64,000 nt of DNA from positions 62,001-126,000 of the forward strand of contig JAGYXB010001798.1 of assembly GCA_022495005.1 (NCBI GenBank). The letters run 5' to 3'. Under the pieces are notes generated by a model. The model had not been told where the DNA came from, ran no database searches, and was given only the letters and a program-made list of their open reading frames with translations. Each line of letters begins with the position of its first letter. Position 1 is the first letter of the stretch. The translations under genes and the position numbers were made by a program. This DNA is from Rhyacophila brunnea (Eukaryota; Arthropoda; Insecta; Trichoptera; Rhyacophilidae). Shown in pieces: positions 1 through 11,176 of this stretch.

Positions 1-917
1 TGGAATCAAAGCTTGAAATCTCAAAACCTATAGTAATTAATAATATAAATACTAATTAATGAAAGTTTCCATCTTCTTTAGGGTCTTTAGATTAATTTGT
101 ATTATTTGTTAGGTACATAATATGACTGAATTAGGCGGATCATGTACTGTTTTTGAGCCTCAGTATAATTAAGATTTTTTAACCCGCGGCGCTGACAATC
201 TTTGCCTACCCTAATCTTTTGTATGCATCCTTGGCAGATTAGTCCAGTCATAACATCATTTCAAAGAAGGGGTTCAGCTAGAAAGTTTTGCGGGAGATCT
301 TGTACTTTACATTTTTATGTATTTAGGGGTGGTATTTTCGAATTATCACATTGCGATCTTGATTTTCCTCCGCTCACGCCGTTATTGGATAAAAAGTCGG
401 AAATAAATACTTTTAAACAGTTTTCTGATTATAATCAATATTATATTATTAGTATAAACTATATACTAAATTATTAAAAAAACAAAACATTCACAACAGT
501 AAAATGCAGACGTCATTTTTGATAAATTTTATTTGATATCCTTATTTAGATTCATAATACAATTATAGGAATTTCACGACAATTGAACGAGGATTATCAA
601 ATAAGTCGTTGTAGCTCCAATCATCTTATTAGTACCTATCAATCTTAATCTCAGTCCGATCAATAAGCTTCGCGTCTGTCGCTCCGCAACGCATTCTGTT
701 CCACCGAGACTCGGACCTCGGAACAGTATCATAAGTACTGTTATAAAACGTTCTTGTGACATACTCTTGTACCGACTGTTTATGCTGCAATATCTCGACT
801 TCTCGTCTCTCCTCCTGACGACTCTCCATTTACACCGCCTGGTCATCCCCAATCATGGCGGTCTCGTCCCTCAACCACGAGACCCGCCAAATACGTAAAT
901 TATGAAATAAAAAATAT

Positions 918-990
918 TGGTGCTGGGTGGAACTTGAACCCGCATCCATCGGATTCCGATCGATTTGTTTTACCAATTCACAAAAGTTGG
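918..990 (-). repeat. tRNA-derived repeat fragment
   Basis: Read on the minus strand the segment has a good B-box (GGTTCAAGTTCC, from + 929-940) preceded by an A-box-like stretch (GTGAATTGGTAAAAC) and a plausible anticodon stem. There is no cleanly paired acceptor stem on both sides, so a tRNA-derived SINE head is more likely than a working tRNA gene. It may be distantly related to the other tRNA-like modules in this window. Confidence 0.45.
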
Positions 991-1196
991 TCAGGAATAG
1001 TCAATGTTAAGGAAATTTAATACGTAATCACTACTAACATTTGCATAATTATTAGTTATTTTTACCCTAATGGTGCAGGTGCATAAAAAAAACTTTTATC
1101 TAATGATTTTTGATGTGTTTAAATGTTTTGAAAAAATACGTACTTAATTTAAACTGATCGCTTAATTTTATATCGTCAGTGAGTGTGTGTTCTTTT

Positions 1197-1246
1197 TATC
1201 AGATCCTAACAGCCTACCTCTTTCTAAAAGTCACTCTTCGCCACTG
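1197..1246. repeat. Solo right end of the CAGTGGCGAAG hAT family
   Basis: The segment reads from GATCCTAACAGCCTACC to CTTCGCCACTG. This is the right terminus of the family seen complete at 11177-11735, 18430-18966 and 22977-25052. No matching left end is visible upstream, so it is a truncated copy. Confidence 0.6.
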
Positions 1247-1653
1247 ATGATTACTTACTCGAGTGCATGATGAAGGGCTTTACAAAAATTTTCAATAACT
1301 TAAATAATAATACCGAAGTGTATCTAATACTCGTAGTAAGTGTTGGCTGCTAATCGACTCATCGTTCCAAGTTGTCTTTTTATGCAAATTAACAAATAAA
1401 TATAATAACAGTAGTGTGAAGTTCTCTGTAAACTATGGCTCTTTTTTGCTTCAAATTCTTACACTTAGACCTTCATCCATTATCTGTCGGAAATAAGTAG
1501 TACATAGTTCTTCTACTCCCGCAGGACCTGATAAAGTGTCAGTTACATTAAGACAATATTGGAATCAAGACTTGTTACAGTTTGGCCATCGTGAACGCCG
1601 TAATTTAATTCTCGAGTCTCTTTATGAATTCCATACGGGGTGATTCATAAGTA

Positions 1654-2244
1654 GAGTTGGATATTTCCCGAGAAAATCTCAATCTCGAGATTCGGGATTT
1701 CCAGAAAAGAATTCCCGAGAATTTTCGAGATATCGGGTAATTTAAAAAAAAACCTGTAAAAAATCCTAAAATCAGTGTAAAAACAGACAAATTCCAAAAA
1801 AAATATGATTTTGTTTTATGTGTGTAAGAAGACAAACAAATAGAAGTAGGAAAACAAAAGTAATTCAAAACATTACTTATTAAAATAGAATTTCAAAAAA
1901 CAAAGACTGTCAATTGCTGCGTCTGACAATCGCGTACGTTTTTGAGACACAAAATTCCCTGACGTTGAAAAATTGCGCTCATTTTGAGTCGAAAGTGGCT
2001 TAATTGTGTTAAATGCCCCGACCAGTCTGTGAACGTTTTATGCTTTCTGTCTACTTTTTTCATATAGAAAAATCATTTTTCAATTAATATTTGATAATAA
2101 ACAAATCCCGATTCCAGATAACACATTCTCGAGATCCGGGATTTCCCAAAATGTTCAAAATTTTAATTCTCGAGATTCGGGATTGAAAATCTCGAATTTT
2201 TTTCGAGAATTCCCGTCGGGAATTTCCCGAAACCCAACTATACT
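1654..2244. mobile_element. Non-autonomous hAT-like element with 8-bp target duplication
   Basis: A 591-bp element is bounded by the direct repeat CATAAGTA at 1646-1653 and 2245-2252, the 8-bp duplication expected of hAT transposases. Its ends are imperfect inverted repeats containing AGTTGG followed by TTTCCCGA, and it is filled with repeated CTCGAGATTCGGGA-type motifs in both orientations near the ends. No transposase remnant was found inside, so it is a MITE. The exact outer bases of the inverted repeat are a few positions uncertain. Confidence 0.7.
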
Positions 2245-2589
2245 CATAAGTAATGGTTCAACCGTGTTGCGTAGTGACCGCCACGCGTCACCACAGCAAT
2301 CATTCAGTCACGAGTTACGGTTTTACCGCTGCGTCCATTATCATAATTCACCTAGTCAAAAATTCATTACCCACAAAGTGTCACCATCCATATAAAGAAA
2401 GGTTTGATGCATGTACAAGTGAGAGTTCTATACATAACAATCAGCAACAAGTGTGTGCGTGCAGAACCCGAGAGTCATAAAAGCGCCCCAAGAGCCAGCA
2501 GTCTGGACCATCTTAACATCAAAGGTTAGTGTCTGGAGACACCATTGCTTCCGCTGTCCCTCAAGAACATCCAAATTCTCAACCCTCTT

Positions 2590-3270
2590 CATACAGCCAG
2601 CTGTCAGAGTGGGTCTATTGTTTGGGCACCGTATCAGTTGAAGTATGGCCTTATGGTCGAGAGGGTTCAGAAGAAATTCTTGAGACTCCTTTACTTGAGG
2701 TTGTATGGATAAATCCGTGGCTTTATCCAACTGACTCTTTCTTAGGTATGCTTAAATACTGCAGTCTACAATTTAGAAGAGATCTTTATTTAGCTACGTA
2801 TTTTTTTCGACTTAAACGAGGTATAAATGAGAACTCTGCCATTCTGGGTAGTGTTGACCTGTGTGTCTTTGATAACTATCTTAGAAATAGGGAGCATACG
2901 TTGCTTATTTTTCCAACCTGCCACTGGTAATGCCAATTGGTAGGGCGATAACTATGTTCAACCAAATTGCTTCGGGTGTTGATATATTACACTCGCGTGA
3001 GAGTGAGTTTAGGTGGACGCTATTTTATAAATTCTTAAAATAGGGTCTCCTTAGCAAACACCGTGTACTTCTTTGAACTTCTGAAATATATTATAATTGC
3101 ATTTTCACTGCTTTTGTATGTTTATATTAAATTCTCTTTTTATATTTTCATTTTAATCACTTTTATCACGTTTCTTTATCTTTCTTCTTTATATTAATGT
3201 TTCATGTCACGTTGTGAACGTCTTGTAATGTCCACAATATTAAAAAATGAATTGGATTGAATTGAAAATC
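2590..3270 (+). pseudogene. Non-LTR retrotransposon remnant, reverse transcriptase C-terminal region
   Basis: Frames read on the + strand give VERVQKKFLRLLYLRLYG, then LRRDL-like and residues ending near CVFDNYL and ATGNANWWRAI. This order is typical of the region after the reverse transcriptase domain of jockey/R1-type elements, where an E..Q..FLR..Y segment precedes an LRRDL block and an N-rich C-terminus. The match moves between frames and meets stops, so the copy is dead and 5'-truncated. The AT-rich tail to about 3270 looks like the element's 3' untranslated region, ending near short GAATTG repeats. The exact clade cannot be assigned by eye. Confidence 0.6.
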
Positions 3271-3363
3271 TTATTATTTTTTCTAAAAGTAAATTTATAC
3301 TAAGTACATCTAAATGTCAAGTTTCTTTTTAAACTTTATTAAGATAAAAAGAAATTTTTATAT

Positions 3364-3786
3364 ACAACGTTTGTAAATTTTTTGTTGAATTATTATGCTC
3401 AATATGCTCAAACTTGTACTTGATATGAAGTAATTAAAAAACAAACAAACAAATAATATAGAATACTGACATGTCATTTTGATTTCCATAGTAACGCACG
3501 TATATATTACTAATTTAGTTGCTAGGATCACCCCCACAGCAACCAATAATAGTAGGTTGGATTACGGACTTCTTCCGAAATAACTATTCATACAAAACAG
3601 AATTAATTGAAAATGAATTCAATTCTACTTAAAGATGGCTAAAAGTATTAAAGAAATGCATTGGCATCGTGTTCTGATATATTTTAAAAGTTTCAAATGT
3701 CTAGCTAGTCGGGAAGTTAGTTAAAAATCTTGTACTGGACAAACAACCACCGGACAAACAAGAATACTAGCTAATAAAAACGTTGT
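3364..3786 (-). mobile_element. TA-flanked MITE family M1, copy 1
   Basis: This is a complete copy of the commonest repeat in the window. It is bounded by TA and inverted termini CAACGTTT... / ...AAAACGTTG and, read on the minus strand, carries the family markers TTAGCTCGTATTCTTG, TTTTGTATG, ATATATACGTGCGTTAC and ATGTCAAAATGACATT. There is no coding capacity. TA target sites and short inverted ends suggest mobilisation by a Tc1/mariner-type transposase. Confidence 0.75.
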
Positions 3787-3829
3787 AAAAATATAATGTT
3801 TTTCATGATAATTCCCGAAGCTGTGCTCC

Positions 3830-4302
3830 GGTGCGTTGCGGTCCATTTTGACTGATAATATTAATCCTTCTTCCGAAAGATATTCTACGCCACTGTAAAA
3901 ATGTCAAAAAATGTGTATGTAGACTAGTTTTTTAGTGAAACATGTTAAAATACTATCATCCACTAATCACCTACAACTTTTAACGTTTATTGTGTAATAA
4001 TATCATTTCCCAACTATTTAAATTGAGAACCACTTATTTAATTTATTGATTTGTTCGTTTAATACTAACTTATCACTTAAAAATAGAATAAATTAATTAA
4101 AATAAAACATAACAAACATTCTTCAATACGCATTAATGATTGAAACACTTATAAGTAGAATATAGTGTTTTAATTTAATTATTGGTATAATGAATTGCTG
4201 CCTTCACATTGTTTACATGAATTAATAGTTATCACTACCTTTTACAATTTCCGATACCTACAATAATTGTTTTCATAATACAACATAATAATAATAAAAA
4301 TT
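3830..4302. other. Upstream region of Gr-a
   Basis: About 470 bp of AT-rich sequence separates a repeat fragment from the Gr-a start codon. No TATA box or initiator could be picked out with any confidence against this base composition. Any promoter of the receptor gene would be expected here. Confidence 0.3.
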
Positions 4303-4947
4303 ATGAATTTTCACAAGAAAATAAAATATAAAAAATCTTTAATTGAAAATAATTTTTTAAAAAAAATCGAACCATTCAGGATTTTATACTCCATTTTAGG
4401 CCTAACATATTATTGTTCAAACGACTCTGTGTTTACACGATATTTGTTTAAAATATATGTTATACTTTTAATTAGTGTGTCTATTATTCTGACGTTTGTT
4501 TCAACAACAACGGCAATACATATATATTTTAAAAATAGTAATATAATTAGTGTTTGTTTAGTTTCTATATACATCTTACAGACATTAGACGCAGTTTTCA
4601 TTTGGGTGTTTTCCACGTTCACACATAATAAATTAGTAAATAAACTTGTAAAAAATATTAAATTAATTAACAGAAGTTTAAATGGTACAAATGCATTTTT
4701 TTCCAATAACAGAATCAGTTATTTTGTACATTTTTGCTTAACCTTATTTGTGATAATCTATATTTATTTTGAGATTAATGAGATGAGAGAATTTCATGTT
4801 GGTTCATATCAAACCGTTTCAGTTGTATGGATGTATTTTACAGTGTCTGTCATTGACTTGGCTTATTATAAATTCTGTATAAGTATACTTACATTATTAA
4901 CGTATTTAAATATAATCAACAAAAAACTAAGTGTCGCATTTGATATT
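4303..4947 (+). CDS. Gr-a exon 1, 5' part (N-terminus to transmembrane segment 4)
   Basis: The frame opens at an ATG preceded by a long AT-rich leader and encodes 215 residues before the insertion. Hydrophobic segments lie at about residues 51-72, 81-103, 139-158 and 171-203. Blocks shared with Gr-b include KIEPFRILYS near the N-terminus, YILQTLDAVFIWVF in segment 2 and IDLAYYKFC in segment 4. The ATG is chosen because it places the KIEPFRILYS block 20 residues in, close to its position in Gr-b. The frame continues five codons into the inserted element and stops at 4963-4965. Confidence 0.88.
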
Positions 4948-5134
4948 GTCACGTTCTTATTTTGACATGTCATATAGGGATTTATGTGTGGGTGAGGAAG
5001 GATGGATGGGGATATAGGATAGGGATAGGTTGGGGATAAGCATGAGACTCGGGGAAATAAGATGCAGGGTCGTGGATGGTTTGACAATTACCTCTAAGAC
5101 CTCAGTTACCTGTCCGGTTACTTCGCTCATTCGT

Positions 5135-5532
5135 GTGATGTTCCTGTATTAATAATAAAGTACATAAAGATGGAATAAATATAAATATCTCGGATTGAGC
5201 GCCACTCTATGTTGATGCATAGAGACAATAGTGAAGGATAATTAAATGAAAAGCAAGTAGAGAAATTTCAACAATTGTATATTAATAAATAAGATAACTT
5301 GCGGGCTACAGTGTATAAAAATGATGATGAAAATGAAAATGTGATGTTCCTGTATTAATAATAAAGTACATAAAGATGGAATAAATATAAATATCTCAGA
5401 TTGAGCGCCACTCTATGTTGATGCATAGAGACAATAGTGAAGGATAATTAAATGAAAAGCAAGTAGAGAAATTTCAACAATTGTATATTAATAAATAAGA
5501 TAACTTGCGGGCTACAGTGTATAAAAATGTAT
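5135..5532. repeat. Two tandem copies of a ~206-bp unit inside the Gr-a insertion
   Basis: The sequence from 5135 (GTGATGTTCCTGTATTAATA) is repeated from 5341 almost base for base, differing for example at CTCGGATTG versus CTCAGATTG. The first unit ends with a short run of GATGATGAAAATGAAAAT before the second begins. The near identity indicates a recent duplication within the mobile element. Confidence 0.85.
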
Positions 5533-5654
5533 AATTACTCAAGTGAATCACGAGCACCTAAAGCGATACAATATTTAAACAAATAAGAACAAAAACCCAA
5601 AAGCTAATTCCGGTGGACCGTAACATAAAATAACAATAAATACCAATTACATAA

Positions 5655-6050
5655 AAGGCTCTCCAGCCTATTCGCTGCCCTCGATTCCTTCCAGGACGGA
5701 ATCGAGGGGTCCGTCTTCAAACGTGGGGGAACCGTGGAGTTCCTCCGATCTCCTGGCGTGGGGGGGACGTCCTTCAGATGGCCATCGTCCTCGTCTCCAA
5801 AACGTCAGGAAATCGAAAGCCCTGTGCCCAGGGTCCGAGACTCGGAACTGGCCAAGACGTCTGCTTCCTTCGAACGATCAAGACTGAGAGATCGACTCCC
5901 GCTTCACCTTCATGTAAAAAGCCCGCTATCTCCTATAGCGCCGGAAATAGTGTCACGAACTCCGTACAAACTATCCCGTGCGCAGGCGTGGTCCGGTCGT
6001 ACTTTTGCGTAGTATTGCCCTCGTAAAGACTTCCTTGGCTTAGTGTGTTA
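5655..6050 (+). other. G+C-rich segment of the insertion, no recognised product
   Basis: Base composition changes sharply from AT-rich to mixed at about 5655 and back at about 6050. Two overlapping + strand frames are open (5734-6012 and 5778-6026), but the peptides are proline/serine/arginine-rich and match no family I recognise. It is most likely a non-coding part of the element, or a captured host segment. Confidence 0.4.
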
Positions 6051-6075
6051 TGTTATAAAATAACATGACAATATT

Positions 6076-6267
6076 CAAGACATTGAATATCTACAAAGTG
6101 ATCCTATACTCTCGTTCATAATTGACAGAATAATAATACCAAAAAATAAAATGGAAACGTTGGGAAATATCACACCAGTGACAGAAGATGAAATTGTAAA
6201 TCTTATGACAGTATATTATAAACTGTCAGAAAGTTTGGATTTAGTCAAATCAAATTTCAACATTTTG
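6076..6267 (+). CDS. Gr-a exon 1, 3' part (loop before transmembrane segment 5)
   Basis: The frame resumes at CAA GAC ATT and encodes 64 residues beginning QDIEYLQSDPILSFIID and containing YYKLSESLDLVKSNFNIL. Gr-b has the same blocks uninterrupted (QDIEALQTDPLFAFIIN and YYKLSESLDLLQSTFN). The exon ends at TTTTG before GTAAAA, a donor site in the same place and phase as in Gr-b. If transcribed past the upstream stop it is out of reach of translation. Confidence 0.85.
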
Positions 6268-7310
6268 GTAAAAATACAATTTTATTGATATACTTACTTA
6301 ATCATTTAAAAGCTACTCAGTTAGGAGTAGAGCTTATTATTTCGATATTGAGATTATAGAATTATTTTCGAATTAAAGGATATTTATTTTGATTCTCGAG
6401 ATTATTTTATGTAAAGTTTTTTGAATTCCCTTTTTAAAAAATCGTCTAGATTCTAAGGCGAGACCTTTTTTCAGCCACAATTTCATTTCAAAATGAAATT
6501 TGACGTCTTTTCAGATTTTTGAATATTAGAATTAAAATTGACAGCTTTTCTATAGCTCTACCTCTTCAGGCGAAAACGTACATTGGCAAATTAATTTAGA
6601 CCAGAAAAAAGCTAAATTGGGATCGTTTACTCCGAATCTTGATATTTGTTATACACATTCCTGGTAAAAAAAAATTCTGAGAATGTCTGAACAAAACATT
6701 TCTCGAAACGAGAATCAAATTTATAAAGAATATAAAGATCACAACCTCTATTTTGGAGTAAGTAATTATGTGTAGATTACATACATGAGAGACATCTACT
6801 GATTGAATTACAAAATATGCATTTGTCTTCCTCTTCAATGATACTACATACCAACTTGCACCTTGACATCAACGGCGACACTCATTCAGTAACCTACCCC
6901 TGACGTCCCTCCGCACACTGTCATTCCAACGAAACCTAAGACTACCTATGGACCTTTTTCTTCCTGGGAATCCATCGAGAAAGGCGCTCTAAATAATATG
7001 TATTTAATTTTATGCGTGTTTTATAAAAATAAGTGTGTGAGATTTTTATTATCTAGGTATATCCATTCTAGCTCAAACGGTAAAGCAATTTTTTCCACGA
7101 GAAGGAACAACAATGTTGCCGATTTTACAACCCGGAACGGCGCTCCGGTATGCTCCGGTCCATTTCGAGCCCTGATCGAGAATCTTCTGATGCATACTGG
7201 AATGGCTTATTAGTTGCCGCCATCCCTATGTAGGAGTATATTTGTTTTTCTGTTGAAGTATTATATATGTGCGACTTTACACTATTATAATCTATAAATA
7301 TAATGCTTAA

Positions 7311-8137
7311 GGGGGATCCTTATACCAGCAGAGGCACCTAGCGGAAAAATACGAAGCTTGCAATTTGAGACATTTTTTTTTTGATAATTTACAATTTCAA
7401 CTGTATTAATTAATAAATGTATTATATATGAAAACATTAAAAAGAAAATTAAATTATGTCAAAGAAAGAATTTGTAACATATTATTTTTATCTCTCCAGG
7501 TACGTTATTATTACATTATATTTTATGGTCATATTTATAGTTAAAATTTAGTTTATTAAGTTTTCAATTTTTCCTCGTGTATTTTTGACTAATTCATCGT
7601 TTTAATATTTTTTATACTGACTTATTTATTTAAAAAAAAAACATCGATTTTTATAAAAATATAAATGTGTATAACTTGAAATCCTTTTTATTTATATCAA
7701 ACCGAGCTTCAATATTGGGACCATACCTAAAATAAAATTTGATATAAATAAAAAGGATTTCAAGCTATACTCATTTATATTTTTATAAAAATCGATGTTT
7801 ATTTAAATAAATATAAAAAATATTAAAACGATGAATTAGTCAAAAATCTACACAAAGAAAAATTAAAAACTTAATAAACTAAATTTTAATAATAAATATG
7901 ACCATTAAATATAATGTAAAAATAACGTAACTGGGGAGATAAACGAGTAACAAATTCTGATTTTCTTTACAATTGTAAGTTTATCTTTGACTTTAAAAAA
8001 AATATTTTTCTTTTTAATGTTTTCAGATACTTATTTATTAAGTAATACAGTTGAAATTGTAAATTATCAAGAAAATATCTCAAATTGCAAGCTTCGTATT
8101 TTCCCGCTAGGTGCCTCTGCTGGTATATGGATGCGCC
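7311..8137. mobile_element. 827-bp palindromic TTAA-flanked element in Gr-a intron
   Basis: TTAA lies at 7307-7310 and 8138-8141. The left end GGGGGATCCTTATACCAGC matches the complement of the right end in all but a few bases, and the complementarity continues for nearly 400 bp on each side to a centre near 7720. TTAA duplication is the hallmark of piggyBac-type transposases. No coding sequence is present. The whole insert can fold into one very long hairpin and sits 28 bp before the acceptor of the next Gr-a exon. Confidence 0.82.
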
Positions 8138-8165
8138 TTAATATATTATACATTTTTAATTTCAG

Positions 8166-8243
8166 CTTTTATTGTCTCCTGGTGTTTTGCTTCTCAATTT
8201 TATAACACCATTTGTGGATGCTTTGAACGAAAGAACATATTTA
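8166..8243 (+). CDS. Gr-a transmembrane segment 6 exon
   Basis: A polypyrimidine tract and TTTCAG precede a 78-bp exon that reads LLLSPGVLLLNF and onward to ALNERTYL, followed by GTGAGT. The Gr-b counterpart at 22252-22329 has exactly the same length, the same acceptor and donor context, and LLLSP..LLL...PFV in common. The identification rests on this cross-gene match, since 26 residues alone would be too little. Confidence 0.8.
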
Positions 8244-8509
8244 GTGAGTAATTTTATTGTCAATTAAACTTTTTTATCAGTAAAAAAATGAGTGGAGTAA
8301 TAAAATGGACGCAGTACTGATTTATTTATAATAAAAAGTTATTTAAAGATTTGAGAATATCTGAAAAATTATTAAACTTTATCATTTAAAAATAATAAGA
8401 GATACTCAACCAGTAATATTTTTATACGTGTAAATTTTATATCGCATGCTCTGCCTAGCCTCGCGGGATGTAGCCTCCACTAGTATCAATGGCATATCAT
8501 TTTATCCCT

Positions 8510-8705
8510 TAAAGCCCACATGCCCAACGTAGGTCAAAAGAGCATAACCCTGGACATTCCTTAAACGTTGTAGATAATCTATTTATATAATTTTGAAGCC
8601 TTATTATCCTTTGTATTTATTTTAAACATTTGATGACTGCATAAAGTATTTTTATTACATAAACGTTTTAGAATATAGTCATATTCCAGTACATCCATGT
8701 GCCTA
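8510..8705 (-). repeat. Fragment of the TTAA-flanked element seen at 29032-29752
   Basis: Read on the minus strand, the segment containing AGTCATCAAATGTTTAAAAT and the complement of TCCTTAAACGTTGTAGATAA matches the right part of the piggyBac-like MITE at 29032-29752. The outer ends are missing or degraded here. Confidence 0.6.
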
Positions 8706-8719
8706 ACCTTACCTAACCG

Positions 8720-9655
8720 AAAAAAAAATCGTTTTTTTAATCGGTAGGTACATGTTCAAGCACCAAGTACTACAGTAAGTAATTTAGTACCCAACTACAG
8801 AGAACTACAAGTTTTTAAATATGATTTATTTTGCACCAAAAATATATAGAATAATACTGTTTGTTGCTGAAAGGCTATGCAATTAATGTTTAACGATTAT
8901 GATGAGTCAGTGGCGGCCGGTGGTTTCCAAAATTACTTTCATTGGGGGTGCTCTAAAAATGTTCTTACCTTATTTAAAAAGCATATCAATTCAGCGTTGT
9001 TTCTGTTTAGAGAACACCTCAATCACTTCTCATTAAGGTCTGGAACTGTTTGTAAAAGTTTTTTCTCAATGCACACAACATAGGTAGACAGCTAAGTCTG
9101 TCCTGATTCATGGTAAGTGTTTCTTAAAGACGATTTAATTCTTTTATTGGTTGAAAAACACTTTTCACTTTCCACAGATGTCATCGGAGCATCCTTTTTT
9201 TATTCTGACCCTTTCTTCGAAGGAATTTTTATTATTATTGATAAAGTCTACGTTTACCGACATCATTTTAAAACACATACACTTCACTGATTAAACAATA
9301 AGTATATGTATTATTATGAATCATTTATTCAAAATTTATTTTTATGAACAAAATTATCGAAATAACGTGACAAAACACCTAAAACAGCTATACTATAGCT
9401 ATAGCTATATAAAAACTATAGATCGCAACGACAGAAACCATATTGAATTGTATTTCAAGTAAATAATATTTGAAGAAAATATTAAAAAAAAAAAAAAATG
9501 TACAGACTATCGATTGTTTTGAATAGGTAGGTACTAACAAGTAAGTAATAACAGTAACAATGTGTAAAATATCAAGCGTACAGATATACAAACTTATCTG
9601 TAGAATGGCAAAAAATCGAAATACGAACTAAAATAGGATGCCATTTTGAAAATTT
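8720..9655. other. Gr-a intron sequence, nothing recognised
   Basis: AT-rich intron sequence. A CAGTGGCGGCCGG motif near 8908 resembles the start of a hAT terminal repeat, but no partner end or target duplication was found. A short TATAGCTATAGCTATA run occurs near 9393. No coding segment could be supported. Confidence 0.4.
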
Positions 9656-9657
9656 CC

Positions 9658-10015
9658 TTAGAATGTCAGATTTGTCCAGTTACGAGACTTGATTTGGTAG
9701 TTTTCGACAGTGGCTCCCTCATCACATTCTTCAGATAAGTTTGTAGGTCTGTACAATGCCGGTGTTTTTCTTTCATGTAATTGTTTTTGGTTGCTATGGT
9801 TTCCTGGCCTCCTATTTTCCGCCTGTCGCCGGTGTTGCCATCTCTGCTGCCACAGTGTCAATATTTTCGTTTTATTTCCGTAGCATATTAACGTAGCATT
9901 CGTCATTCGCTTGGTCTGGGCACTCCATGATGCCATTTTGCTCTTCGTCCCTGCTTGCGTTTGTGAATTGCTGAAATACAAAAGGAAAATAACACAGAAA
10001 ACACTTACGAAACTG
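9658..10015 (-). repeat. Interspersed segment with exon-like start, shared with 14730-14830 and 19735-19830
   Basis: On the minus strand a TTTTGTATTTCAG tract is followed by AATTCACAAACGCAAGCAGG and an open frame of about 100 codons containing WQQRWQHRRQAEN. The block for QQRWQHRRQAEN recurs on the minus strand near 14760-14850, and the sequence around the TTTCA and AATTCACAAAC motif recurs at 19735-19830 in the other orientation. Repetition points to a transposable element. The product, if it ever had one, is not recognised. Confidence 0.45.
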
Positions 10016-10519
10016 ATACTTCATTCAGGAAAATGTGAGTACTTTAATCCTTTTTTTTTTTTCAATGTAACACAATTTGAGAAGTGTGTCACGAGGGTTA
10101 CATGTAAACTGTTCGTATTACTTCGCCGTATAGAGTAGTTAGTTAACGCATTTTTCGTGGAGAATTTTTTGCAGACTGTAATGTTCCAATTTTGTTTAAT
10201 TCAGTAAGAACATTAATTTTATATGTGTAGCAAGCATGCTTCTCAGCATTAAATGAGTGCACACCTTAATATGTATGTTTTGTTATCAAAACAAAGCAAT
10301 AAAGCGATAATGATCGTCAGTATTTCCTCAAGTATATCTAGATGGGGTACATAGGGGGTATTGTATCTCTAATGTATCACATTTTTCTTCTGTCATTCTC
10401 TTGAATTCCGGTGCTCTTTATTTCGTATTTTTAAGTGCTTAGACACGTATATAAGGATATTGGTGTCCGACACAATATCTCTCGGTGAACTGTGATACGG
10501 CTAATTTAATTTCATTCAA

Positions 10520-10930
10520 TTTCATGAAATAGTATTGTAAGGCAATTCTTGACTGCCCATGGTGACTTCGCAGCTGAGCTGCAAGGTTTTTGTTTGATAG
10601 GCACAGCGGGCACGACCATCAAGACACTGAACATGTCCTTTGGAACTTGCCGCTGATGGGATCCGACTGAGCGGAGCTGTTTTCCAGGGTCCGTCCACAT
10701 ACAGGCTCTATTGGCCACGCCGACTTGATATCAACCAAGGCCAACTTTGAGGCATTTGAAAATTTTGCTGCGCGTCATATGGAGGACGGAATAATTCTGA
10801 TCCCTCCATAGATTCATCACTTTCAACTCCTGACTCCTCTGTTTCGGCAGAGTTTCAGTACACGGGTACAGAGGACACTTCATGTCATTAAAGATAAAAT
10901 GACGGCAGAGCAAGTCAAGATTCATTTTAC
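10520..10930 (+). pseudogene. Non-LTR retrotransposon remnant, zinc-binding C-terminus
   Basis: The + strand gives QFLTAHGDFAAELQ followed, after a frame change, by CGHDHQDTEHVLWNLP. This is the pattern LTGHG.F..YL...C..C....D..HV...CP found at the end of ORF2 in jockey/R1-type retrotransposons. At least two frame changes and several stops make it a dead copy. It lies within the Gr-a intron in the same orientation as the gene. Confidence 0.6.
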
Positions 10931-10959
10931 TTTCTCTAAAACTCGTTCTTTAAACACTA

Positions 10960-11140
10960 AGGTGCATGGATGCTACATCAGTCCCGTGCAGCATCGCTTC
11001 GGCACAAGGAAGTGTGCCACTAAAATCTTTTCAATCTGACACGTTTATAGCGTCATGGAAGCCGGCCGTGCACAAACTGTGGCTTCATATGCATGGCGAG
11101 TGGAGATGGGGTAACTCAAGTCATGTTCGTTATCGACTCG
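10960..11140 (+). repeat. Repeat shared with 32320-32520
   Basis: Markers common to both places are GACAAGGAAGTGTGGCAC-like sequence, CTGACACGTTTATAGC and GGCGAGTGGAG / GGTGGGTGGAG. Order and orientation are the same. The two copies differ by roughly one base in six to eight, so this is an old, non-coding interspersed repeat. Confidence 0.6.
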
Positions 11141-11176
11141 TATAGGCATCTGTTTTATGTAATCGTAATCTTATTG

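Larger units (their letters stand above)
1..1640. other. Repeat-rich flank without a recognised gene
   Basis: AT-rich DNA with no open frame that looks like a conserved protein. The block around 574-852 is richer in G+C and open on the minus strand in two overlapping frames, but neither frame resembles a family I know, so it is left unassigned and may be transposon debris. A tRNA-like segment (918-990) and the broken end of a hAT family element (1197-1246) lie within it and are listed separately. Nothing else could be supported between 1000 and 1640. Confidence 0.5.
4948..6070. mobile_element. 1123-bp transposon-like insertion in Gr-a exon 1
   Basis: ATATT occurs at 4943-4947 and again at 6071-6075, directly flanking the insert. 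Removing the insert with one copy of ATATT restores an uninterrupted reading frame into the next part of the receptor, which shows that this is an insertion and not an intron. The ends are imperfect inverted repeats (GTCACGTTCTT at the left, complement of AATAACATGACA at the right). A four-base ATAT duplication is equally compatible because the junction base is shared. Inside are a 206-bp tandem duplication and a G+C-rich right half; no transposase was recognised, so the superfamily is unknown. Confidence 0.8.

Noticed and set aside
5734..6026. Secreted or nuclear protein in the G+C-rich half of the Gr-a insertion
   Set aside because: Two frames of equal quality overlap, composition is biased, and no family or start context supports either.
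4943..6075. 4948-6070 as a normal intron of Gr-a
   Set aside because: It starts with GT, but the sequence before the resumed exon ends in ATATT and not AG, Gr-b has no intron there, and ATATT with inverted ends marks an insertion.
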